Assembly (NCBI GenBank): GCA_001179505.1
Contig: CDMY01000722.1
Coordinates: 1 to 27,332, forward strand
Reading direction: 5' to 3'
Source of the DNA: Vitrella brassicaformis
Lineage: Eukaryota; Sar; Vitrellaceae
DNA: 27,332 bases
The position numbers and the translations under genes are program-made. The notes below the pieces were generated by a model. That model was not told where the DNA came from. It worked only from the letters and a program-made list of their open reading frames with translations, and ran no database searches. Numbering within the stretch: the first letter of the stretch is position 1; the number at the start of each line of letters is the position of its first letter. Positions 9,557-19,539 of this stretch are shown here, piece after piece.

Positions 9557-9983
9557 TGCGCAGATAAGGGGAGTGGCGGGAATGAACGCAGGTGTCTGTG
9601 GGTGGGGGATTGCCGTCCAAACTCAAGTGCGGGGAGGCAGGAGAGGAATCGTGCGAATCACTGGTCGAAATTTGTAAAGTCACATTGGGCTAGAGCGCAG
9701 ACACCTCGTCAGTCCTCACGATGGGTTTCACAGGTTCGTGCAAAACCGCAGCTCAGAACCAGCCGGTGAGGTGCTGCTGATGCGTTTCCAAGACGGCTTC
9801 GGCAAGAGAAAACGACTCGGAGCTGCTCTGTGCATGAAGCTGAAGAGCTGATCCGATCCACGTGCTGATCTATCTGGGGTTCCACAGATCAGCAGCTGCT
9901 GATGCAGATGCTCTGACACAGACGGCTTGCGGAGATTGGGAAGCTCTTATCGCTGCGGGACCCGTTCGTCGTTCGAGAAAAGG
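9557..9983. promoter_or_regulatory. Divergent promoter region between cytochrome c6 and UGGT
   Basis: This 427-bp spacer separates two oppositely transcribed genes and must hold both promoters and 5' UTRs. It contains a perfect 16-bp palindrome, ATCAGCAGCTGCTGAT (9888-9903), and related GCTGATC and GCTGCTGATGC pieces nearby (about 9774-9782, 9864-9870). No TATA box stands out. An in-frame ATG at 9927 would extend UGGT by 19 residues. Confidence 0.45.
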
Positions 9984-12900
9984 ATGATCTCGGTGATGGG
10001 TGGCTCTCGCGTCCTCTATCTCGTTGCGGCTCTCCTGGCGGCCTTGCCACTGCTCGTTTCCAGCAAGGAGAACTTCAACGTCGAAGTCGAGTTGATCTCG
10101 CCATGGCCGTCCGTCTCCCCCGTGGCCGAGCTGTTCGAACTCATGACCGACTTTGACCCACACGAGGCCCTCTCCTTCCTATACGACCTCACTGAGGCCG
10201 CCCAGGCCGCCCCCGCCACGTCGAGAATCGACATCGCATTCGACACGTTGCAGCGCTTCATCAAATCGCCCCTCACCCTGACCTTCCTGGACATGTGTGC
10301 GAGCAACCACCTGCACTCGCCCAAGGTGGAGATGTTCCGTACCCTTGAGAGGGACGCCTTGGCGCATTTCCCCGGGCTGATGCATCGCTGCAACTCGTCA
10401 TGGGCGATCGTGCACCCTCCCGCGTGTGACGGCGGGGTGCCCTCAGGGATGCCCATATCGGCTTGCGACCCGGTTTCCCTCAAGGAGGCGGTCTCGCGCG
10501 TCGACCGCACAGTCAGCGCCCACATGGATAGGGCCGACTCTCCGTGGTGCACCATCGACTACCCCTATGGCTTCACCGTCGTCAAACACCACGAACACTT
10601 CATGCGGCGGCCGGCCGTCAACCAGACGGGCAGGCCTGTGGGGATGGTGGTTGTGTACGGTGACCTGGAGGACCCGTCAGTGGACGGCATGGTGTCGGCT
10701 GTGCGTGCCATGGTGGACGAGTGGGATCGGGCAGAGGGGAGCATGGGCATGGGCATGGAGTGGGGGGCGGTGTTCAGACACGGCGAAATGACGTCGAGCG
10801 CCAGGCGGCCGGGGAGGTATGACTATCTGTCTGGCTTTGGGATGGAGCTGGCGGTCAAGAGCAGCGAATACAAGGCGGGTCAGTGAGGGAGTGAGGGCAT
10901 CGATGCACTGAGAGGAGGGGTCACATGGTCATTGGTGTGACTTTGTGTGTGTGTGTGGATGGATGGATGGATGGATCAGTTGACGAGAAGGATGTGGATC
11001 AGAAGGGCGGGATGAAGGCTGAAGACGACAAGGGTGACAGGGATGACACTGACGATGACGAGGCGGTGGAGGACGCTTTGCAAAGGGAAAAGGAATCACT
11101 CACAGACAATAACGGTACACACACACACGCGCACACACACGGCCAATCGAGAAGGGTTGACGACCACCCATGGTCTGTGTGCAGGTGAGGGTCTTGAAGG
11201 TCTTCTGTTCGCGACACTCGGCAGCCGGTATCCCTCCCTCACTCCCCACCTGGCGGCCTACCAGGAGTCCCTCGACACTGAGCTCGACTCTGATGAACTG
11301 CTCAAGGCTTGGCAGCTGGAGAAACTGGGTCAATTCGAACACACCATACCATACATACCAATGACGAAGTCAATTTACGTGCTTTGCTGTTGTCTGCTTC
11401 CTTCTGTCTGTCATGGTGGTGCAGGTCTGCAGGCGGTGAGCAAGGCCATGTCCAGCACCAACCCCCTCTACACTCTCATCCAAATCGGACAAAACTTCCC
11501 CGCACAGGTCTGTCTGTCTGTAAAGGAAGGGTACACACGCAGACAGACACTGGAGCCCGTCACCCGCCAACATCTCTTCTCTGCGGCAGGCCCTCCGTCT
11601 GTCCAAAGTGTCGGTGCTGCCCACGGTCGAGAAGGCCCTCAACCGGCTGCACCGGCGTGTCTACGAGCGGTCGACCTTCCTCTCACTCAACGGCCGCTGG
11701 GCGAGGCCCTCCGACCTGACTACCCTCCAGCTGCTCAAAGACCTCGGCCCCGTGTTCCTGGGACTGGAGCTGCTGCAGCGGCTGGGCCTGCCGTCCACTG
11801 CCGCCGTCAAGCTGCTGTCGTCCTCTGCGCGGGGGATGGAGGCGTCGCGGGTGGACTGGCGGCCGCGGAAGGACGAGGGGGGGAGTGTGGGTGGCATGGC
11901 GGCCATCTTCGATGTGACGAGTGACGAGGCGACGCAGGACTGGTACGACCTGTCGGCGTTGCTTTACATGTGGCCGAGGAACCTGGCACCCGTGCGGGCA
12001 CCCCTTTACCAAGTTGTGATGGTGATGGACCCCCTGGATGGGCCCGTGCTGTCCCTGGCCGGCAAGATGCTCATGCGGCGACTGCCAATGAAGCTCTGGT
12101 TCGCATTCGTCCCGTCGACAGAGGAGCAGCCCGACGCGACATGGGACGAGGAGCTGCTCGGCGCCCCGCCGGCGTGGGTCGTGGCAGCGCGTGACGCCAT
12201 CCCCTCCGTCGCCCCCTCATCCAGGTCCCCCGCCTTCATCTCGCGCGTCATTGCCGAGTGCTACGGGCAGCTGCTGAAGAAGGGCAAGTACAAGACGCAG
12301 AAGAACGCGCGAAAGTTCGTGTCGTCGCTCGTGAGCCTGGTCACCTCCCAAGAGAAAAAGCAGAAGAAGGCGGCCGCAAAGGACACCAAGGACACACCCC
12401 CATTGCACTCACAGCAGGCCCCCACCACCCCGCCCACCCTGACCGAGAGCGAGATCAAGAAGGTGTTCGTGAGCTCTGGCGGGGATCAGCCCCTGTGGGA
12501 CACCATATGGTCCGGGAAGGTGCACCAGTACAGCGACGGCATGGCGGCGTACGTGGCGGAGAAGGGCCTGCAGAGCGGGACAGCGATGGTCAACGGGCGG
12601 CTGGTGGGGCGGGACCGGCTGCTGGCCACCGACAGCGACCCCTTCATCAGGTACATGCAGTACGACCAGGAAGAGTTCCAACGGGCTCTCATGACCGGTG
12701 CGTTAGGCACAACACACACTACACACGGCCCGCCCCACGACGGGACACTCTCACTGCTGCTGTGCTTGGGTGTGCAGGGTGGCTGGATGAGGACACCGAC
12801 CCAGCGGAGGCGATTCTGACGGACGGCGGCTTTCCCTCGGCCTATCCCGGCATCGTGCCGCTGCCAGAGGACGCCGAGGAGAACGCGCCACCAGAGGTGG

Positions 12901-14520
12901 CTGCTTCGACTATCGGTGAGAATTGACCCATTCAAGAAGACCGCGCGTGTGTGGATGTGTATGTGAATGTGTATTGTTTGTCGGGCCTGGCAGGCCCCGC
13001 GACCATCTCTTATGCCAATGTTGACGCGGGGCTGCTGAGACAGCTGCCGTGGGTCGAGGCGGAACCCGAAAGGTACGCGCGTGAGCATCGCCACCATTCG
13101 TCCTTCCATCCATCCATCCATCCATCCATATGTGTCTGTCTGTGTGTCTGTATATATCAGCACCAAGGACCCCCTGCTGCCCGTGCTGCACACCCTCATC
13201 CTGCCCCTCCCCTCCTCATGGTGGACCCTCCTCGACACCTTCGCCGACCACCTGCTCGACCTGCAGAAAAGGACCGACACAAAGGACCCCCACGCCGTCA
13301 AATCCCGACTCGCTATCGTCGTGGCAGACTCTCCTGACGACCTTCCAGCAGCAGCAACAGCAGCAGCAGCAACATCGGTTCTGCGCGCGTGCCTGCAAGT
13401 GGCCATGCGGACAGATGATGCCGCAACCGCCATGGACGAGGAGAACGAGGCCTCTGTTAGCGCGCGTGAGAAGCTCAAGTTCCTGCGCTACCTTGGGATG
13501 ACCGGCCGGACGGCTGGGGCCATCAAGAGGAGGGCGGGGATGGGTGAGCTGAGTGCGGGCGAGGTGGGGGATCTGTGTCGGATGGGCATGGCCAAGAAGA
13601 TAAACCCCGCGGCGAGCAAGAGGCTGGTCGGGGAGTTTGACAAGGTTGTCAAGGGGACAAAGGGTGGTGGTGGGGTGGTGGATGGGGTGGAGGCGGAAAT
13701 CCTGAGATCGGTCGACTTCGATGACGTCACTAGTAAGCGAATGAGAGAGCATAGCATCTGTGTGGAGAGGGAGGTTGTGCCATGGTTCGTTTCGTGTGTG
13801 TCAGGGAGGCATCCAGGCGAAGATGTGGCGCTGGTCCTCACCAACGGCCGCAAGACCGTCCTTCACCGGCCGCGAGACGCTGTCCCCCCTGCTGTCAGCA
13901 GCAACACGTCCTCCTCCCTCCCCGCTCCCTCCCCCCCATTCCTCCCCTGCCATGTCAGCCTGCTCGAGTACCTCGCACACACACGGGAAGGCCCACAGAG
14001 CTCCAGGGAGTCCATCACGGCCATACTCAGCAACACCACCACCGACCCCTATCTGATAGCCTCTGCGTCGGGGATCCGTGCCGCGTACACGGCGCACAAC
14101 ACGGATTTCTGGAGCGTGCCGGAGCAGGTCTACGAGCAGACCAAGGGGGCCATCCAGCTGCACCTCGCGCCAGTGGATGCGGAGGTGCCGCCGCCTGTGA
14201 GGATAGTCGGGGTGATCGATCCGCTCAGCAGTGTGGCCCAGGGGCTGCTGCCGATCTTTGAGATGCTCCACATATGCCTCAACGCCGAGGTAAGACGGCA
14301 AACAGAGGGACGGAGTGCTGTGGTATGGTGGTGGTGGTGGTCTCAGTCTCTCTCTATCTGTGTCTCGTGTGTGCAAGGTTCAAGTGGTGTTGAATCCCGC
14401 GACCCGCTATGCCGAGTATCCGCTGAAGCGCTACTATCGGCAGGTCATGGCATGGCCCAAGCGGGGATTCTTCAATCCCACGGGAGTCAAAGGTGCACCT
14501 TCCCCCCTCTCACCAACACA

Positions 14521-14552
<32 letters not shown>

Positions 14553-17136
14553 AAGCCGTCCATCCATCCACTGTGTGTGTGGTTGTTTTGCCATCTCTGT
14601 ATCTTCAGAGCGTGCCACCGACGTGCCCCGAGCGGTGTTCAGCGGGCTGACGACCCAGCACACCCTGACGGCGGCCATGCATGTGCTGCCCTCCTGGCTG
14701 GTGCGGGCCTACGAGGCCGAGAAGGACCTCGACAACCTGCGGCTAGTCGACCTCGGCGCACCCAACCCTTCACAAGGATGCAGGCACGCTCGCTCACACG
14801 CACCGACACCAAATGGGGGGAAAGCACACCTCTCTCTCTTTGTTGTGTGTGTAGGGGCACTGTGCGAGCGGTGTACATGCTCAACCATCTGTTCCTGGAG
14901 GGGCAGATCTACGAGTTCAACGAGCGGGGTCAGCCCCTCGGCAGCCCCGCCGGCGTCTATCTCGCGCTGCAGAAGCCTCCCATGGCCAGATTCCCCCTGC
15001 CAACCACCACCACCACCGACACTGACGCACACAACGCATCCATGTCATCACAGAACAGGACGGCCACCGACGAGCAGCAGCAGCAGCAGGAGCCGCCCCC
15101 GCTGCACGACACTCAGGTGATGCGCAATCTGGGTTACTTCCAGCTCAAGGCCAATCCCGGCGTCTTTGTGGTGGAGATTGCGTACCCCGACCCAGCCACC
15201 GACGACAACCCTCCACCAGGTGAGATAGATGAGTCCGTGAAAAGCCTGCATCTCACCGGGGGGTGTCTGTGATGTGGATGCCTGTCTGTGTCTGTGTCTG
15301 TCTGTGGCTGTCAGCTCCTGTGGAGATCTCGTCGTTCTTCACTCAGCCGCACGTCATCAAGCTGCAGAAGCCGAGTGACGCCGATGCGGCCAAGGGCGGG
15401 GACAAGAAAAAGAGCGGCACCAGCGGGCAGGAGGACAAGCCAGGGTTCTGGAAGAGCCTCACGGGGCTGTTCAAAGGTACGCACCCACCACCACGAGAGA
15501 GAATGGATGGATGATGGGACGGGTGGTGGATGGTGTATGGGTGCAGGGGAGAACAAGACAACTGACGTGAGCTCCTCCTGTCCGACGGTGCACATATTCT
15601 CCCTTGCGTCTGGCCACCTGTACGAGCGGCTGCTGCGGATCATGATCAAGTCTGTGCGGCAGAACACCCGCTGTCCGCTGCACTTCTGGTTCATCGACAA
15701 CTTCCTCAGCCCCAAGTTCAGGGAACTCATCTCCTACATGGCCGCCAGGTAAGCTTGTAGACGTGCACTGCAACTGGATGGAGGCCAATCTATCCACGTG
15801 TGTTTGGTGTGCGTGTCAACATGTTATCAGGTATTCCTTCGATTACCAGTTTGTGACCTACAAGTGGCCGAGCTGGCTGAACCCCCAGACGGAGAAGCAG
15901 CGGCTCATCTGGGCCTACAAGATCCTCTTCCTCGACGTGCTCTTCCCCACCTGGCTCAACAGGGTCATCTACATCGACGCCGACCAGATCGTCAGGGCCG
16001 ATGTGCGCGAGCTGTGGGACATGGACCTCAAGGGCAAGGTCTACGGCTACACGCCCTTCTGCTCGGAGGGGCCGGGGAGCAATGCCGCCACCGAGGGCTT
16101 CCGCTTCTGGAAGCAGGGCTACTGGAAGAACCATCTGGGAGACCTCTCTTACCACATCAGGTGAGAAGGTGGGGGTCTGTGGTGCGGGGGAGAGGGGAGA
16201 GTGCCTTATCTGATGGGTGTGATGTGTGTCGCGTGTGCGTTGCATCAGCGCCTTGTATGTGGTGGACCTGAAGGAGTTCAGGCGGCAAGGGGCGGGTACG
16301 CTACGCCGATCGATCTCCACTGACGTCATTCATTGCCATATGCTATGCTATTATGTGCCCCTTGTGTTGTGTGTCGGTTTGCCCACCCCACCGTGGGCTC
16401 ACTCACTCACCGCACCCAGGTGACCGTCTCCGGTCGGTGTACAACCAGCTGAGTCGCGACAAGAACAGCCTGGCCAATCTGGACCAGGACCTACCAAACT
16501 ACGCTCAGCACGACATACCCATTTTCTCACTCCCGCAGGTCAGCTCAGCTCAGCCACACATGACATAATGACAGACACACATACAGGACATACAGCACCG
16601 ACACACGCCAGACACACCTCCACGACTCTCTCCCTCACTTTGTCTCCCTCTCTCTGCCTGTCGTGTGTGATGTGAAGGAGTGGTTGTGGTGTGAGACGTG
16701 GTGTGCCAACGAGACGATGCCGATGGCCAAGACGATTGACCTTTGCAACAACCCCCTCACCAAGGAACCCAAGCTGCACCAGGCCAAGAGGATCGTCAAG
16801 GAATGGACAGACTATGACGAGGTAGGGAGGCACCTGACCCGAGCGCCGCGACACAGAACACACACAGCTGGGAAGAGAGGGCCACACACCTTCATGAGAC
16901 AGACACCTGGTGGGATGTGTGTGTGTGTGCGTGCGCAGGAGATCCGTGCGTTTGAGTTGGAAGTGGAGAATATGTTCAGTCTTGATCAGAGCAGCGTCGC
17001 CAACGACACCATCTCGGTCACCGTCAACCCCGCAGCAGAGTCCCCTACCGGCAGCAGCAGCAGGCAATCCCGGCCATCCCCCCCTCCCTCCCCACCCTCA
17101 TCTGGCCAACATGAGCCACCACACGACGAGCTGTAG
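9984..17136 (+). CDS. UGGT: UDP-glucose:glycoprotein glucosyltransferase (ER folding sensor)
   Basis: Model: join(9984..10878, 10980..11114, 11185..11328, 11425..11507, 11590..12697, 12778..12915, 12994..13072, 13161..13732, 13805..14289, 14378..14492, 14609..14783, 14855..15219, 15315..15476, 15547..15748, 15831..16160, 16249..16295, 16420..16538, 16678..16821, 16939..17136), 1831 residues. UGGT adds glucose to N-glycans of misfolded glycoproteins, returning them to the calnexin/calreticulin cycle. Evidence: a signal peptide (residues 1-27); the N-terminal [16 protein letters not shown] motif; SSEYKAVDEKD across the first splice; LGLQAV and QNFPAQ; the NGR motif; [11 protein letters not shown] with [17 protein letters not shown]; and [13 protein letters not shown]...DLDNL. 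The GT24 catalytic domain (about 1500-1765) has [10 protein letters not shown] (D1602 and D1604, metal/UDP binding) and LDQDLPNY (about 1699-1706). The C-terminus HDEL is an ER-retrieval signal. It is longer than the roughly 1500-1600 residues of animal enzymes owing to low-complexity inserts. The intron at 14784 appears to use a GC donor. Confidence 0.97.
13105..13129. repeat. (CATC)n microsatellite in a UGGT intron
   Basis: A tetranucleotide CATC/TCCA run in the intron 13073-13160. The same unit, or its complement GGAT, recurs in spacers and introns throughout the window (for example 8455-8473, 10958-10977, 21214-21232, 23449-23465, 23655-23671). Confidence 0.9.
14515..14552. repeat. Compound (CA)n-(GA)n microsatellite in a UGGT intron
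   Basis: A CA run (14515-14538) is followed at once by a GA run in the intron 14493-14608. The 3' part of the same intron is TG-rich. Confidence 0.9.
14784..14854 (+). other. Probable GC-AG intron of UGGT
   Basis: No GT donor gives the correct phase between the DLDNLRL motif and the [14 protein letters not shown] segment. A donor read as CAG|GCACGC at 14784, with acceptor GTGTAG ending at 14854, restores the frame in phase 2. It gives a 71-bp intron whose CA-rich start and TG-rich end resemble its neighbours. This is the only non-GT donor needed in the window. Confidence 0.6.
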
Positions 17137-17194
17137 AGCTGTAGGTAGCCACGTGTGTGGTTCGGTGTGTGTGTGTGTTGTGGTGTGTAGACAC

Positions 17195-17225
<31 letters not shown>

Positions 17226-18007
17226 GGCAGGGGCCCCTATCGCATTCGTTGGCGCGTGAGCGCACAGCACCAGTCAGCTGCGTGTTTCTGGGTCGTCTGT
17301 GTGTGGGTGTGTGTGAGTGTGTGCGTGACTTGAGGTGTCGTGTTTGTCGTGTGTCCATCGTCCATCGCCGCCCCGCGAAGGCCGGGGGGTTTTGTGTTTG
17401 ACCGATTGGCCAAACCGACAAGTGGTGGAATGAGAAGTGAGACTGAGTGGAGGAGGGGTACCGTACCATAGTGCTAACTAATTCAGGTCAGTCATGGTAT
17501 GCTGGTGACTCACGGGCTGGCTGGCCTGCTGCTGCATTCGATGATGCGTGTGCATCGCATCATGATCTCTTCATGCGCAACAACCACATTGTGACGCCAG
17601 TCTTAGTTGATGGCGTGGTGCGACAGACTGTGTGGCGTGGCGCGGTGTGGTGTGGTGTCTGTGCGTGGGCATCCCACGCGTGTGTGTCGTGTGTATCAAT
17701 GGCGAACGGCTATTCAAGGGACCGTAATTAATATATATTCGATGCATGCATAAACATCACTTCCCTCCATGTGTGTTGGGTCGGATCAGCAGACGGAGTG
17801 AGTGGGTCGTCGCCATCACACACAAATATAATTACGAAACACACACCACCACACCCTTCCATGCCCAGGCCTGTGCAGTGCAAGTGTCACTCATAGCTCA
17901 TATACAATGAATGCATCGCATAAGCCCTCTCGACAACGGCATATATCACGGGTCAGTCACGCCTCCTCTGGTCTGTCAGTCAGTCCATTGACCCGTCAGT
18001 CAGTCAG
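17137..18007. other. Convergent spacer between UGGT and the CS-domain gene
   Basis: 871 bp without a convincing gene. It holds an ACAG run (17198-17224), a third GGTACCGTA (17457-17465), a branch-point-like GTGCTAAC followed by ATTCAG (about 17470-17486), an AT-rich patch with TGCATGCA (17743-17750), and TCAG repeats (about 17996-18014). The open frame 17447-17731 has no homology I recognise, and its 3' part is TGTG-repeat-derived. Confidence 0.55.
17198..17224. repeat. (ACAG)n microsatellite
   Basis: A tetranucleotide ACAG/GACA run in the 3' flank of UGGT. Confidence 0.9.
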
Positions 18008-19263
18008 TCAGTCATTCATTGGAACCGACATGGGCAGCAGGCCCTTGGCCTTCTTCTCTCGCAGCTGCTGCCGAAACATAGAATGCGCCTCCTGCACACA
18101 CACACCGCACCGCATCCAACACCACACAAACACAGACACCCATCCCATAATAATGTCAGTCATTGCAATGCGCGTCCACATAGACATCCATCTGCCCACT
18201 TACCTCCCAGCGCTTCTGTGTGTCGGGGTCGATCTTGCGGTCCTCAATACTGTCAGTACACAGCAAATGAGCAGCACAGATCAGATCAGATCCATCGCCC
18301 CGCTCCCCCTTCTACCAGTATCCTCTCGGTGTGCCATGCCCATTATCTTATCACTCACACCTGGCCGTGTCGATTTTGGGGTCGCCCTGGAAGATGCAGC
18401 TCCACCACACAAAGAAACCGAGCTCCGCGGCTCGCTCGCTCTTCTGCAAAGTCAGCTGCACCAGCCGACGAGATGGCCTCGGTGGCGCAGACGATGCAGC
18501 GGCGCTGCCGTTGGTGGTGGTGGTGGTGGTGACCTGGGTGTCGTCAAAGTCGATGACTTCCCACGTCCAGCTGTCCTCGTCTGTCTTGACGCGATGCTCC
18601 AACGCACCATCCACCACTGCAGTGCAGTGCAGCAGAGAGGAACAGAGAACAAAGTGTGCGTGTCTGGATGGATCTCTCTGCTGTCGGCTGGCTCGGATAC
18701 CTTACCTGTCTGTCCTTTGCAGGTGACGGTGAGGTGCTGCTCGTCCAGGTTGATGCGGACATCCCGCGCACCGGTGTCTGGCGGCACCATGACGCTCACT
18801 GTCAGGCCATAGCGCGACTGAGACCTGAATGAAGGGAAAGGCCTTGAGCGATGCACATCATGGCCCCTCCTCTCGTCCCTCTCCCTGACCAGTAGTATCT
18901 GTCAGTGGCCCCGCCATTCCTCGTCAGATCCGCTGGGCCAGGCCGCCTCGTTCCGCACACAATGGGAGGGCGCGTGTCGATGTCCATCGGCTCGTTAGCA
19001 GGCCACTCATCGCCTCCGTCGTCATCATCATCACCCTGATCCAGATCTTCGATTTCCTCGATCCGCGGTGGGGCGGGAGCGGCAGCAGCAGCACTTGCCG
19101 GCGGCTGGATGAGCGCCTCGTCCTTTCTACCGCCACCGAACGTCACCTTTTGCGGCGCATCGAATCTCGTGACTGTCGGCTGCCTGCGGCTGCTTTTCTC
19201 TTGCTCATCGTCGTCGCTGACGTCGATGTGGTCCCATTTGGAGTAGTCTATCGGCTTGGCCAT
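18008..19263 (-). CDS. NudC-like CS-domain co-chaperone with a Cdc37-like N-terminus
   Basis: Model: complement(join(18008..18091, 18204..18249, 18361..18616, 18706..18824, 18890..19263)), 292 residues. Residues 1-22 (PIDYSKWDHIDVSDDDE) closely resemble the conserved start of the HSP90 co-chaperone Cdc37. An Ala/Pro and acidic linker follows (about 50-95). The CS/p23-type domain (about 120-235) reads YYWSQSRYGLTVSVMVP, VRINLDEQHLTVTCKG, DSWTWEVIDFDD, LVQLTLQKSE, and WWSCIFQGDPKID, the last typical of NudC proteins. A charged helix ends the protein (RQQLREKKAKGLLP). CS proteins bind HSP90 or dynein-related clients in the cytosol; a co-chaperone role is inferred. A 20-residue Thr/Ser/Ala/Pro insertion interrupts the CS domain at about 200-222. 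Its start faces the next gene across 276 bp. Confidence 0.88.
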
Positions 19264-19539
19264 GCTTGGGGGAAGAAAGGAAGCCGCACAAGATCGGCCG
19301 TAAGCTCGCCTTTCTCCGGGTGCTCTGTTGCGAATTCTGCACTCATTTCAGACGTGAGTGTCCTGGCGAGATCGGCCTCCTCGATAGAAGCGTCGGTTGA
19401 GAGAGAGGCCATCGCTCACAGGATTCTGCTCGACAGATCTCTCCTTGCTTGTACGGAAGGAATGGGTGACGAGAATGCATTTTGCCGTCAGTGATGCATG
19501 CCTGTGTGCTCTTCTCGTCAGCCGTGTGCGGGTGACGCC
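19264..19539. promoter_or_regulatory. Divergent promoter region between the CS and F-box/FG genes
   Basis: This 276-bp spacer must drive both flanking genes. The motif AGATCGGCC appears twice (about 19290 and 19369). No TATA box is evident. An ATG at 19472 opens a frame that runs into the TTTG repeat and does not match the next exon. Confidence 0.4.

Noticed and set aside
9927-9983. Upstream in-frame ATG for UGGT
   Set aside because: It adds 19 polar residues in front of the signal peptide. The ATG at 9984 is more plausible.
17198-17224. Regular short repeats as a possible CRISPR array
   Set aside because: They are uninterrupted tetranucleotide microsatellites without spacers, in a eukaryotic context.
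17447-17731. 94-codon plus-strand open frame after UGGT, preceded by a branch-point-like CTAAC and CAG
   Set aside because: The acceptor-like signal has no matching donor exon, UGGT already ends properly with HDEL, and the second half is TGTG-derived. It could be an exon of an unseen transcript, but I cannot support it.
18461-18538. Possible 78-bp in-frame intron inside the CS domain (poly-Thr stretch, GTCACC...GCAG)
   Set aside because: Removing it would delete the LVQ of the conserved LVQLTLQKSE strand of the CS domain, so it is kept as coding.
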